This document shows, in pieces, positions 52,175 through 60,859 of a DNA stretch of 64,000 nt. A program made the translations under genes and the position numbers. This DNA is from CAYJFG01 sp964369405 (GTDB taxonomy: Bacteria; Bacillota; Clostridia; Oscillospirales; Acutalibacteraceae). Every line of letters begins with the position of its first letter. Position 1 is the first letter of the stretch. Below the pieces are notes generated by a model that was given only the letters and a program-made list of their open reading frames with translations, ran no database searches and was not told where the DNA came from. Where the stretch lies: contig CAYJGB010000003.1 in assembly GCA_964369405.1 (NCBI GenBank), positions 1 to 64,000 of the forward strand. The letters are read 5' to 3'.

Positions 52175-54943
52175 ATGGCACAAGATTATAACTTGACATT
52201 ACATTTACCAAAAACTGATTTTCCAATGAGAGCAGGTCTTCCTAAAACTGAACCGATAACTCTTAAACATTGGGAAGAAAGCAAATTATATGAAAACTTA
52301 ATGAAAAAAAATGATGGTAAACCATTATACGTTTTACATGATGGTCCTCCATATGCTAACGGTAATATTCACCTAGGTACAGCACTTAACAAAACATTAA
52401 AAGATTTTATTGTTAGATATAAAAATATGGCTGGTTTTAAAGCTCCTTATGTTCCAGGTTGGGATACTCATGGGCTTCCTACTGAACTTAAAGCTAGAGC
52501 TAAAGCCGGTGTTGATAATTCATCTACTATAGATGTTGTTAAATTAAGACAACTTTGCAGAGAATTTACTTTAGGTTATCTTGACGACCAAAGAACTCAG
52601 TTTAAACGTTTAGGCGTTATAGGTGAGTGGGATAACCCATATATAACTTTACAAAATGAATTCGAGGCTGTTCAAATTGAGGTTTTTGCTCAAATGGCAT
52701 CTAAAGGATATATCTACAAAGGGCTTAAACCTGTTTATTGGTGCCCTGATTGTAAAACTGCTCTTGCTGAGGCTGAGATTGAATACGGCGAAGACCCATG
52801 TCATTCTATATTCGTTAAATTTAATGTTACAGATGATTTAGGTAAGTTCAAAGACTTAGGAGTAGACCCTTCTAAAGTTCATTTTGTTATCTGGACTACT
52901 ACTACTTGGACATTACCTGCTAATGTTGCTATATGTGTAGGTCCTCAGTTTAAATATGTGCTAGTAAAATCAAATGATGAATATTATGTTATGGCTGAAG
53001 AATTATATAAAAGTGCTATGGAAGAAGCAGAAATTACAGATTATGAAGTTGTTGCTGAATTTAAAGGTAGCGAACTTGAATATATAAAAACTCAACACCC
53101 ATTCTTAGACCGTAAATCACTTGTGATTGTTGGTAACCACGTTACTTTAGAAAGTGGTACAGGTTGTGTTCATACTGCTCCAGGACATGGTGTAGATGAC
53201 TATGAAGTATGTAGAAATTACAAAGAACTTGATATGGTAGTGCCAGTTGATGCTGACGGTGTTTTAACAAAAGACGCAGGTCAATTTGCAGGACTTAAAA
53301 CTGAAGATGCTAATAAACCTATTGCTCAGTATTTAGAGCAAGTTAATGCTTTATTTGCTATTAAAAAAATTGTTCACCAATATCCACACTGTTGGCGCTG
53401 TAAAGAGCCTGTTTTATTTAGAGCTACTGACCAATGGTTCTGCTCGGTTGAAGATTTTAAGCCGGAGGCTGTTAATGCTATTAATGAAGTTAAATGGATT
53501 CCTAATTGGGGTCAAGATAGAATTACTTCTATGGTGCGTGAACGTAAAGACTGGTGTATTTCTCGTCAACGTAAATGGGGTGTGCCAATTCCTATCTTCT
53601 TCTGTAAAGAGTGTAATGAGCCTCATATTGATTATGATGCTATGATGGCAGTGGCTGAGCTATTTAGAAAAGAAGGTAGTGACTCTTGGTACATTAAAGA
53701 TGCTAACGAAATACTACCAGAGGGTTCAATATGTAAAAAATGTGGCTCTAATAACTTTGAAAAAGAAAAAGATATTATGGACGTTTGGTTTGACTCTGGT
53801 GTTACACACGCTTCAGTATTAAAAACCAGAAAAGATTTACATTGGCCTGCTGACTTATACCTTGAAGGTGCTGACCAATATAGAGGTTGGTTTCAATCCT
53901 CTTTATTAACTTCTGTTGCAACTACTGGTAAAGCTCCTTATAAAAATGTTTTAACTCATGGTTGGGTTGTTGATGGCGACGGTAGAAAAATGTCTAAGTC
54001 TGTTGGTAATGGTATAGACCCTCAAGACGTTGTGAATGAGTACGGTGCAGATGTTTTACGTCTTTGGGTAGCTTCCTCTGACTACCATGCAGATATAAGA
54101 ATTTCTAAAGATATACTAAAACAATTATCAGAATCATATAGAAAAATAAGAAATACAGCAAGATATATTTTAGGTAACTTAAACGACTTTAACCCAGATG
54201 AAAATATGGTGGATTTAAATTCATTATTACCTATGGATAAATGGGCTCTTACTAAACTTGATGAACTTAATAAAAAAGTTATGTCTGCTTATGATAATTT
54301 TGAATTCCATTTAATATATCATAGTATACACAATTTCTGTGTTGTTGATATGTCTAACTTCTATTTAGACGTTTTAAAAGATAGATTATATACAGATTCT
54401 AAAGAAAGTATAAGCAGAAGAGCTGCACAGACTACTATATATATAATCTTAGAGTCTATGACTAAAATGCTTGCTCCAATACTAGCGTACACTTCTGAGG
54501 AAATATGGAAATATATGCCTAAATCTAGTAAAGCTGATGAAAACTCAATATTATTTAATGAAATGCCTAAAACTGTTAATATAGAACTTGAAGATGGATT
54601 TATGGAAAAATGGGATAAAATTCATACTTTAAGAGATACTGTTAAAAAATCTATAGAATTAGCAGTTAAAGATAAAAAAATCAAATCTTCTTTAGAGAGT
54701 AAAATTATATTAAAATCAAATGAAGATTTTGACTTTATAAAATCAGTTGAAGATGAACTTAAATCAGCATTTATTGTGTCTGGCTTAGAAGTGTTAAAAA
54801 CTGACACTCAAGAATTAGAAGTTGAAGTTTTAAAAGCAGATGGCGAAAAGTGCGAACGTTGTTGGTCTTATAGTGAAAGTGTAGGAGATAATAGTGAACA
54901 TCCTACAATATGTAATCGCTGTGCAGAAGTTTTAAAAGATTAA
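52175..54943 (+). CDS. ileS: Isoleucyl-tRNA synthetase
   Basis: A 922-aa class I synthetase. The HIGH-type motif is in PPYANGNIHLGTALNKTLKD near 55-74, the editing region includes TTTTWTLPANVAI near 251, and KMSKSVGNG is near 606. A C-terminal zinc site is CERCWSYS...CNRC near 895-917. It follows the division cluster as in many Clostridia. The ribosome site is AGGAGAG. The upstream gap shows no T-box motif. The gene is followed at once by a multi-hairpin element. Confidence 0.97.
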   Translation: MAQDYNLTLHLPKTDFPMRAGLPKTEPITLKHWEESKLYENLMKKNDGKPLYVLHDGPPYANGNIHLGTALNKTLKDFIVRYKNMAGFKAPYVPGWDTHGLPTELKARAKAGVDNSSTIDVVKLRQLCREFTLGYLDDQRTQFKRLGVIGEWDNPYITLQNEFEAVQIEVFAQMASKGYIYKGLKPVYWCPDCKTALAEAEIEYGEDPCHSIFVKFNVTDDLGKFKDLGVDPSKVHFVIWTTTTWTLPANVAICVGPQFKYVLVKSNDEYYVMAEELYKSAMEEAEITDYEVVAEFKGSELEYIKTQHPFLDRKSLVIVGNHVTLESGTGCVHTAPGHGVDDYEVCRNYKELDMVVPVDADGVLTKDAGQFAGLKTEDANKPIAQYLEQVNALFAIKKIVHQYPHCWRCKEPVLFRATDQWFCSVEDFKPEAVNAINEVKWIPNWGQDRITSMVRERKDWCISRQRKWGVPIPIFFCKECNEPHIDYDAMMAVAELFRKEGSDSWYIKDANEILPEGSICKKCGSNNFEKEKDIMDVWFDSGVTHASVLKTRKDLHWPADLYLEGADQYRGWFQSSLLTSVATTGKAPYKNVLTHGWVVDGDGRKMSKSVGNGIDPQDVVNEYGADVLRLWVASSDYHADIRISKDILKQLSESYRKIRNTARYILGNLNDFNPDENMVDLNSLLPMDKWALTKLDELNKKVMSAYDNFEFHLIYHSIHNFCVVDMSNFYLDVLKDRLYTDSKESISRRAAQTTIYIILESMTKMLAPILAYTSEEIWKYMPKSSKADENSILFNEMPKTVNIELEDGFMEKWDKIHTLRDTVKKSIELAVKDKKIKSSLESKIILKSNEDFDFIKSVEDELKSAFIVSGLEVLKTDTQELEVEVLKADGEKCERCWSYSESVGDNSEHPTICNRCAEVLKD

Positions 54944-54961
54944 TCAAGAACTTGAAGTTAA

Positions 54962-55061
54962 GGTCGCCCACCAATTTAAATCGAAGATTTAAATTGAGCG
55001 ACACCTCCACACCACATTATGAGTTTTTAGATGTGTGGAGGTGTCGCTCGGTGGGTGGGCG
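54962..55061. repeat. Branched hairpin element, copy 1
   Basis: A 100-bp non-coding element, more GC-rich than its surroundings. Outer stem: CGCCCACC (54965-54972) with GGTGGGCG (55054-55061). First inner arm: AATTTAAATC (54973-54982) with GATTTAAATT (54986-54995), loop GAA. Second inner arm: a perfect 17-bp stem, GAGCGACACCTCCACAC (54996-55012) with its complement at 55033-55049, loop 20 nt. The arms abut with almost no unpaired bases, giving a three-way junction. No T-run follows. A related element with the same outer stem lies at 58825-58950. Confidence 0.8.
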
Positions 55062-55092
55062 TAAAATATCATAAAAATTTGGAGTGATAATA

Positions 55093-55590
55093 TTGGCAAT
55101 ACTTGCCTTGATTATAGCAGCTGTGGTAGCTATATTAGACCAAGTCTTTAAAATCTTAGCAGTTAATGCTATAACAGAAAATGGGCCTATTACTGTAATA
55201 GATGGGCTTCTTGACTTTGTTTATGTCGAAAACAGAGGTGCAGCGTTTGGAATTCTTTCAGATTCTCGCTGGTTTTTTATTATACTAACATCAATAGTTA
55301 TTGTTGGATTTATTGTAGCATTGTTTAAAAATAAATCAGCTAATAAAATGTTTTATATTTCATCAGCACTTATAATTGGTGGAGGAATAGGAAACTTAAT
55401 CGATAGAATTTTTTTAGGCTATGTAATTGATTATATTGCAGTTTCGTTTTTTCCTCCAGTTTGTAACTTTGCAGACTATGCAGTTACGGTAGGTACAGTT
55501 TTATTTATAATTTATATTATTTTTCAGTCAGACTTTTTAAAAGAGAAAAAACCAATTGATAAGGTAGCAGAAGATAATGGAACAAATTAA
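55093..55590 (+). CDS. lspA: Lipoprotein signal peptidase
   Basis: A 165-aa membrane aspartyl protease that cleaves prolipoprotein signal peptides. It has four membrane helices. The catalytic aspartates are D113 (VIDYIAV) and D128 (NFADYAV), with the family motif VENRGAAFGIL near 46. The frame opens at a GTG at 55084, but that codon is part of the GGAGTG ribosome site; TTG at 55093, 8 nt later, is the likelier start. The end overlaps rluD by 14 nt. Confidence 0.94.
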   Translation: MAILALIIAAVVAILDQVFKILAVNAITENGPITVIDGLLDFVYVENRGAAFGILSDSRWFFIILTSIVIVGFIVALFKNKSANKMFYISSALIIGGGIGNLIDRIFLGYVIDYIAVSFFPPVCNFADYAVTVGTVLFIIYIIFQSDFLKEKKPIDKVAEDNGTN

Positions 55591-56494
55591 ATTTGTAGTT
55601 ACTCAAGATTTCGACAATATAAGATTAGATAAATATGTTTCTAGTCAAATAAAAGAACAAACTCGTTCATTTATAGTAAAACTGATTGAAGATAATAATG
55701 TAACTGTTAATGATAAAATAGTATCTAAAAACTATAAACTTAAAAATGGTGAAATAGTAGTAGTTACTATACCACCACCAAAAATACTAGAAACAAAACC
55801 ACAAGATATTCCACTAGATATTGTGTACGAAGATGAACATCTTCTAGTAGTTAATAAGCCTAAAGGTATGGTAGTTCACCCAGCAGTAGGCAACTATGAA
55901 AACACTCTTGTAAATGCACTACTGTATCATTGTGGAAATTCTTTATCTGGTATAAATGGTGTATTAAGACCAGGGATAGTACATAGAATAGATAAAAATA
56001 CAAGTGGACTATTAATAGTTGCTAAAAGCGATGTTGCGCATAAAGACTTAGCACAGCAAATAAAAGAACATTCATTTAAAAGGCAGTATCAAGCAGTTGT
56101 TTATGGTAACTTTAAAGAAGATACGGGAACAATTTCAGCACCAATTGGCAGAAATCCAAAAGATAGAAAGAAAATGTGTGTAGTCAATACAAACTCCAAA
56201 GAGGCGATAACACATTATGAAGTTGTTGCTAGATATGGGACTTTTACACATTTAAAGTTAACGTTAGAAACTGGTAGAACTCATCAAATAAGAGTGCATA
56301 TGGCGTACTGTGGGCGTGCAGTAGCTGGTGATGATGTATACGGACCTAAAAATGTTATAAAAGAACTTAAAGGACAATGTTTACATGCAGGCTTAATTGG
56401 CTTTGTACATCCAACAACTAAAGAGTATATGGAGTTTGAGTCAATAGCACCAGAATATTTTCAGAAATTTTTAAGTAAACTAGAAATGATATAA
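55577..56494 (+). CDS. RluD-type 23S rRNA pseudouridine synthase
   Basis: A 305-aa enzyme of the RluA/RluD family. An N-terminal S4 domain (about 15-75) precedes the catalytic domain, whose nucleophile is D139 in GIVHRIDKNTSGLLIVAK. TGRTHQIRVHMAYCGRAVAGDDVYG near 235 is the other family mark. The lspA-rluD order is standard in Firmicutes. Which uridine it modifies cannot be told exactly. Confidence 0.93.
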   Translation: MEQIKFVVTQDFDNIRLDKYVSSQIKEQTRSFIVKLIEDNNVTVNDKIVSKNYKLKNGEIVVVTIPPPKILETKPQDIPLDIVYEDEHLLVVNKPKGMVVHPAVGNYENTLVNALLYHCGNSLSGINGVLRPGIVHRIDKNTSGLLIVAKSDVAHKDLAQQIKEHSFKRQYQAVVYGNFKEDTGTISAPIGRNPKDRKKMCVVNTNSKEAITHYEVVARYGTFTHLKLTLETGRTHQIRVHMAYCGRAVAGDDVYGPKNVIKELKGQCLHAGLIGFVHPTTKEYMEFESIAPEYFQKFLSKLEMI

Positions 56495-56565
56495 TATGTA
56501 TATCATAATTGTTATGTGAATTAATAGAATAAACAATCTATAAGAATAGGATAGGAGTGTTTTAA

Positions 56566-57414
56566 TTGTTTAAAATAGTACAAAAACAAAATTTAAATGA
56601 ATCAATGACAAAAATGGTGGTAGAAGCTCCATTTGTAGCTAAAAAAGCTATGCCTGGTCAATTTATAATTTTAAGAGTAGATGAAAAAGGTGAGCGTATT
56701 CCATTGACAATCGCAGACTTTGATAGAGAAAATGGAACAATTACAATTATTTATCAAAAAGTAGGAAAATCAACAATGCTTTTAGATACATTAAACGAGG
56801 GAGAATGTATTTTAGATTTTGTAGGCCCATTAGGAGTAGAATCTCATTTAGAGGGATACAAAAAAACTGCTGTAATAGGTGGTGGAGCAGGTTGTGCAAT
56901 TGCATACCCTCAAGCAAAAGCATTGTTTGAAATGGGTGCATATGTTGATGTAATAGCAGGATTTAGAAACGAAGAACTTATCATTTTAGAAGATGAGATG
57001 AAAGCAGTAAGCACAAACTTAACAGTTATGACAGATGATGGTTCTAACGGAAATAAAGGTTTTGTAACTAATGCTTTACTTGATAATATAAAAAACGGTG
57101 TAGAGTACGACTTAGTTATAGCAATAGGGCCTATACCAATGATGAAAGCAGTAAGCAATTTAACTAAAGAATACGGAATAAAAACTATAGTTAGTATGAA
57201 TCCAATAATGATAGATGGAACAGGTATGTGTGGAGGCTGTAGACTTACAGTAAACGGTGAAATGAAATATGCTTGTGTAGACGGGCCAGACTTTGACGGA
57301 CATCAAGTAGACTATGATGAAGCAATGCAAAGACTAGGAACATACAAAGAAATGGAAAGAGAAGCTGCAAGAAGTAAAGATTGCAGATTGATGAGAGGTG
57401 CAGAAAATGGCTAA
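56566..57414 (+). CDS. NfnA-type FAD/NAD-binding subunit with a [2Fe-2S] centre
   Basis: A 282-aa flavoprotein of the dihydroorotate-dehydrogenase electron-transfer/SudB family. The FAD domain is at about 1-95 (PLTIADFDRENGTITIIYQKVGKST) and the NAD domain at about 95-215 (AVIGGGAGCAIAYPQAKAL). A C-terminal cluster, MCGGCRLTVNGEMKYACVDGPDFDG, binds [2Fe-2S]. With the next gene it forms an NfnAB-like pair: NADH-dependent reduced ferredoxin:NADP+ oxidoreductase, which bifurcates electrons in anaerobes. The TTG start follows AGGAGTG. It overlaps nfnB by 17 nt. Confidence 0.88.
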   Translation: MFKIVQKQNLNESMTKMVVEAPFVAKKAMPGQFIILRVDEKGERIPLTIADFDRENGTITIIYQKVGKSTMLLDTLNEGECILDFVGPLGVESHLEGYKKTAVIGGGAGCAIAYPQAKALFEMGAYVDVIAGFRNEELIILEDEMKAVSTNLTVMTDDGSNGNKGFVTNALLDNIKNGVEYDLVIAIGPIPMMKAVSNLTKEYGIKTIVSMNPIMIDGTGMCGGCRLTVNGEMKYACVDGPDFDGHQVDYDEAMQRLGTYKEMEREAARSKDCRLMRGAENG

Positions 57415-58801
57415 TATGCAAAAACAAAAAACTCCAATGCCGGAGCAAGACCCAAATATAAGAAATAAAAATTTTGAAGAGGTAACACTAGGTTATACAG
57501 AAGAGATGGCAATAAACGAGGCTCAAAGATGTTTAAATTGTAAACATAAGCCATGCGTAAAAGGTTGCCCAGTAAATGTACCAATTCCAGAATTTGTATG
57601 TGAAGTAGCAAGTGGAGATTTTAAGAAAGCTTATGAACATTTATCATCAGCAAATGCATTACCAGCAGTATGTGGTAGAGTATGTCCACAAGAAACACAA
57701 TGCGAGATGAAATGTGTGCGAGGAATAAAAGGAGAGCCAGTAGCAATTGGTAGATTAGAAAGATTTGTAGCAGATTATAACATGGCAAACTCTACAGAAA
57801 AAGCACAAAAAGTAGAGAGTAATGGAAACAAAGTAGCAATAATCGGAGCAGGGCCAGCAGGTCTTACATGTGCAGGGGATTTAGCAAAAAAAGGATACGA
57901 AGTAACAGTATTTGAAGCGTTCCATACAGCTGGAGGAGTTCTAATGTATGGTATTCCAGAATTTAGATTACCAAAAGAAATAGTACAAAAAGAGATAGAC
58001 GGCTTAAAAGATATGGGTGTAGAAATAAAGACGAATATGGTAATGGGAAAAGTTTTATCTGTTGATGAATTATTAGAGATGGGATATAAAGCTGTTTTTG
58101 TAGGAACAGGGGCAGGATTACCAAACTTTATGAGAATACCAGGAAATGGTCTAGTAGGAGTATACTCAGCAAATGAGTTTTTAACAAGAATAAACTTAAT
58201 GAAAGCATATTTAGATGATTATGATACAAGCATACCAAAACCTAAGAATGTAGCAGTAATAGGTGGAGGAAATGTTGCAATGGACGCTGCAAGAAGTGCA
58301 AAGCGACTAGGAGCAGAAAATGTGTACATAATATATAGACGTTCAGAAGAAGAAATGCCAGCAAGATTAGAAGAGATACATCATGCAAAAGAAGAGGGAA
58401 TAGAGTTTAAATTGCTTAATAACCCAGTGGCAATGATTGATGATGGAACAGGAAAAGTAGGAAAAATTGAGTGTGTAGAAATGGTGTTAGGAGAACCTGA
58501 TGCATCTGGAAGAAGAAGCCCAGTAGTAAAAGAGGACTCTAATTTTACAATAGATGTAGATTGTGTAGTAGTAGCAATAGGAAACTCACCAAACCCACTA
58601 ATAAGAACAACAACAAAAGGAATAGAAGCTAACAAATGGGGTTGTTTAGTAGTAGATGAAGCGACAATGCAAACAACAAGACAAGCAGTATATGCAGGAG
58701 GCGATGCAGTAACAGGGGCAGCTACTGTAATACTCGCAATGGGAGCAGGCAGACAAGCAGCAGATTCAATAGACGAATATATAAAAAATTTAAGTGAATA
58801 A
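57398..58801 (+). CDS. NfnB-type / glutamate synthase small-subunit-like oxidoreductase
   Basis: A 467-aa iron-sulfur flavoprotein. N-terminal cysteines for [4Fe-4S] clusters lie in RCLNCKHKPCVKGCPVNVPIPEF near 44 and CGRVCPQETQCEMKCVRG near 91. The FAD motif is AIIGAGPAGLTCAGDLAKKG near 147, with an NADPH motif VAVIGGGNVAMDAARSAKRLG near 286. It is the partner of the NfnA-type subunit. Alone it would be annotated gltA/gltD-like; no large glutamate synthase gene is nearby, so the NfnB reading is preferred. Confidence 0.88.
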   Translation: MQKMANMQKQKTPMPEQDPNIRNKNFEEVTLGYTEEMAINEAQRCLNCKHKPCVKGCPVNVPIPEFVCEVASGDFKKAYEHLSSANALPAVCGRVCPQETQCEMKCVRGIKGEPVAIGRLERFVADYNMANSTEKAQKVESNGNKVAIIGAGPAGLTCAGDLAKKGYEVTVFEAFHTAGGVLMYGIPEFRLPKEIVQKEIDGLKDMGVEIKTNMVMGKVLSVDELLEMGYKAVFVGTGAGLPNFMRIPGNGLVGVYSANEFLTRINLMKAYLDDYDTSIPKPKNVAVIGGGNVAMDAARSAKRLGAENVYIIYRRSEEEMPARLEEIHHAKEEGIEFKLLNNPVAMIDDGTGKVGKIECVEMVLGEPDASGRRSPVVKEDSNFTIDVDCVVVAIGNSPNPLIRTTTKGIEANKWGCLVVDEATMQTTRQAVYAGGDAVTGAATVILAMGAGRQAADSIDEYIKNLSE

Positions 58802-58824
58802 ATAATAGTAGATGTAAAATTTAC

Positions 58825-58950
58825 GGTCGCCCACAATTCAAATCTTCGATTTGAATTAAAAGGCACTGTCCACTCAACATAAAGCTAATTTAGAAAAGTG
58901 GACAGTGCCTATATCGATCAAAACATTTATGTTTTGATCGGTGGGCGACC
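58825..58950. repeat. Branched hairpin element, copy 2
   Basis: A 126-bp element with outer stem GGTCGCCCAC (58825-58834) pairing with GTGGGCGACC (58941-58950). First arm: AATTCAAATC (58835-58844) with GATTTGAATT (58848-58857), homologous to the first arm of copy 1. Second arm: AGGCACTGTCCAC (58861-58873) with its perfect complement (58898-58910), loop 24 nt, sequence unlike copy 1. Third arm, absent from copy 1: CGATCAAAACA (58915-58925) with TGTTTTGATCG (58930-58940), loop TTTA. It starts 24 bp after the nfnB stop. No T-run. Confidence 0.8.
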
Positions 58951-58985
58951 TTAGTGTATATAGTTAAAAACAGGAGTGAATTAAA

Positions 58986-60362
58986 ATAAATAAGTTAAAC
59001 AGTTCAGACAAAATGGGTACAGAACCAATTTTTTCATTATTAGTTAAAATGTCAGTACCAGCAATCTTATCTATGATTGTATATGCATTATACAATGTAA
59101 TAGATAGTATATTTGTTGCACAATTAGGACAAAAAGCACTTGCAGCAGTGTCACTAGCGTTTCCAATACAAATGCTTATAATATCAGTAGCAGTAGGTAC
59201 AGGAGTAGGTATTAACTCATTGGTGTCTAGAAAACTAGGACAAGGAAATAAAAAAGATGCAAATTCAGCAGCAACACATGGGATAATACTAGGTATAATA
59301 TCATCTGTAGTATTTATGATTTTAGGTTTTACTATTGTAAGACCTTTTTTTGAGTTTTATGCAAAAGGCGATGAAGAACTAATAGTAATGGGGGTACAGT
59401 ATTTAAGTACAGTAATGATATTCTCATTTGGTTCTTTTCTGGAAATAAATATAGAAAAAACGATACAAGCAACAGGGAACATGATAATTCCGATGATATT
59501 TATGTTAGTGGGTGGAGTTACTAATTTAATATTAGACCCATTATTTATATTTGGAATTGGAATTTTTCCAGAATTAGGAGTATTAGGTGCAGCAGTAGCA
59601 ACAGTATCAGGACAAATACTATCTATGATAGTTGCAATAGTAGTAATAATCACAAAAAAACAAGATGTAAACTTTAGTTTTAAAGGATTTAAAATAGACT
59701 TTTTAATACTTAAAGAGATATTAGCAGTAGCAATACCATCAATGGTAATGCAATCAATAGGAACTGTTATGACACTTGCAATGAACTGGATATTAATGTC
59801 ATTTTCACAAACAGCAGTATCAGTATTAGGCGTATATTTTAAATTACAGTCATTCATATTTATGCCAGTGTTTGGACTAATGCAAGGTGGTATGCCGATA
59901 ATCGGATATAACTATGGAGCAGGAAATAAAGACCGACTAATGAAAACGTTTAAATTATGTGTAATAATATCACTAATAATTATGAGCGTTGGCACAGCTA
60001 TTTTTGTCTTAATGCCACAACAATTATTGATGATGTTTAATGCTGATAAAGAGATGTTAGCAATAGGTGAAACTGCGTTAATGATAATAAGTATAAGTTT
60101 TATACCAGCAGCAGTGATTATTGTTATAATTAATCTATTCCAAGCAATAGGTAAAGGAATACACAGTATGATAATATCAATACTTAGACAATTAGCAGTA
60201 TTAGTCCCAGTAGCGTATCTGCTTTCATTTATAAGTTTAGACATGGTGTGGTTTTCTTTTCCAATAGCAGAGATTTTTGCACTATTAATATCAGTAGTTT
60301 TGATGATTAATGTATTTAAGAATGATATTAATAAATTAGAAGCAAGAAAAATAAAAAATTAA
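58986..60362 (+). CDS. MATE-family efflux transporter, possible AUA start
   Basis: A twelve-helix MATE transporter exporting drugs or metabolites by cation antiport. Family marks are MGTEPIFSLLVKMSVPAILSM at the N-terminus, YNVIDSIFVAQLG, and GLMQGGMPIIGYNYGAGN near 298. The first ATG is at 59013 (449 aa), but no ribosome site precedes it closely. AGGAGTG at 58972-58978 sits 7-9 nt before an in-frame ATA at 58986, which would add NKLNSSDK, an N-terminal length usual for this family. I give the longer form (458 aa); the ATG at 59013 is the conservative alternative. Substrate unknown. Confidence 0.85.
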   Translation: MNKLNSSDKMGTEPIFSLLVKMSVPAILSMIVYALYNVIDSIFVAQLGQKALAAVSLAFPIQMLIISVAVGTGVGINSLVSRKLGQGNKKDANSAATHGIILGIISSVVFMILGFTIVRPFFEFYAKGDEELIVMGVQYLSTVMIFSFGSFLEINIEKTIQATGNMIIPMIFMLVGGVTNLILDPLFIFGIGIFPELGVLGAAVATVSGQILSMIVAIVVIITKKQDVNFSFKGFKIDFLILKEILAVAIPSMVMQSIGTVMTLAMNWILMSFSQTAVSVLGVYFKLQSFIFMPVFGLMQGGMPIIGYNYGAGNKDRLMKTFKLCVIISLIIMSVGTAIFVLMPQQLLMMFNADKEMLAIGETALMIISISFIPAAVIIVIINLFQAIGKGIHSMIISILRQLAVLVPVAYLLSFISLDMVWFSFPIAEIFALLISVVLMINVFKNDINKLEARKIKN

Positions 60363-60427
60363 AGAATTTTTAAAAATTAATAAGCATAATATTACTAAGA
60401 ATATTTTTAAAATAGGGAAGTGATATT

Positions 60428-60859
60428 GTGGAAAATAGAAGATACGACAATATAGAGTATGATGAAAGTTTTAGGACAACATCATCGGTAACGGCACAAC
60501 CACTTAATGCAAGTGCATATCTAAATAGAGGTACTAGAAGTTTAGAAAATATAGAACCATATAATTATAATCGAAATAGAGAATATAACAAAAGAGATAT
60601 GTACTTAAAAGATGATAGATATAATGAAGATGAAGAAGAATATAATAAAAGTGAAAACAAAGCAAAAACAGTAATAAAAAAGTCACTTACAGGGACACAA
60701 AGAATAATAAAATTTCAATTGATACTTTGTATAATAATAGGAATATCTTTTTTTGCAATACAATATATATCACCTAAGTTGTTTAACGAAATAGTAGAAG
60801 TGTATAGAGAACTATATAACGCTTCCTTAGTAATAACAGATGTAGGGAATATATTTTGA
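60428..60859 (+). CDS. Small single-pass membrane protein in the spoIVFA position
   Basis: A 143-aa protein. Residues 1-90 are hydrophilic, rich in Asn, Tyr, Glu and Arg and probably unstructured. One membrane helix spans about 97-115 (LILCIIIGISFFAIQYI). The C-terminal 28 residues are outside, with no recognised domain. It directly precedes, with a 4-nt overlap, the SpoIVFB-like protease. In related genomes this slot is held by SpoIVFA, an M23/LytM-type membrane protein that restrains SpoIVFB. This one would be a SpoIVFA-like protein without the LytM domain; that is inference from position and topology. GTG start. Confidence 0.65.
   Translation: MENRRYDNIEYDESFRTTSSVTAQPLNASAYLNRGTRSLENIEPYNYNRNREYNKRDMYLKDDRYNEDEEEYNKSENKAKTVIKKSLTGTQRIIKFQLILCIIIGISFFAIQYISPKLFNEIVEVYRELYNASLVITDVGNIF

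Noticed and set aside
58381..58866. 161-aa minus-strand frame reaching into the branched hairpin element
   Set aside because: Nearly all of it is antisense to the NfnB-type gene, and its start lies in the element by chance; no ribosome site.
54962..58950. CRISPR array or retron from the repeated stems
   Set aside because: Only two copies 3.8 kb apart with different interiors, and no cas or reverse transcriptase gene is present.
59357..59857. 166-aa reading frame on the minus strand inside the MATE gene
   Set aside because: It is antisense to well-supported membrane helices, has no ribosome site and its Ile/Thr/Asn-rich composition is what the complement of such a gene gives.
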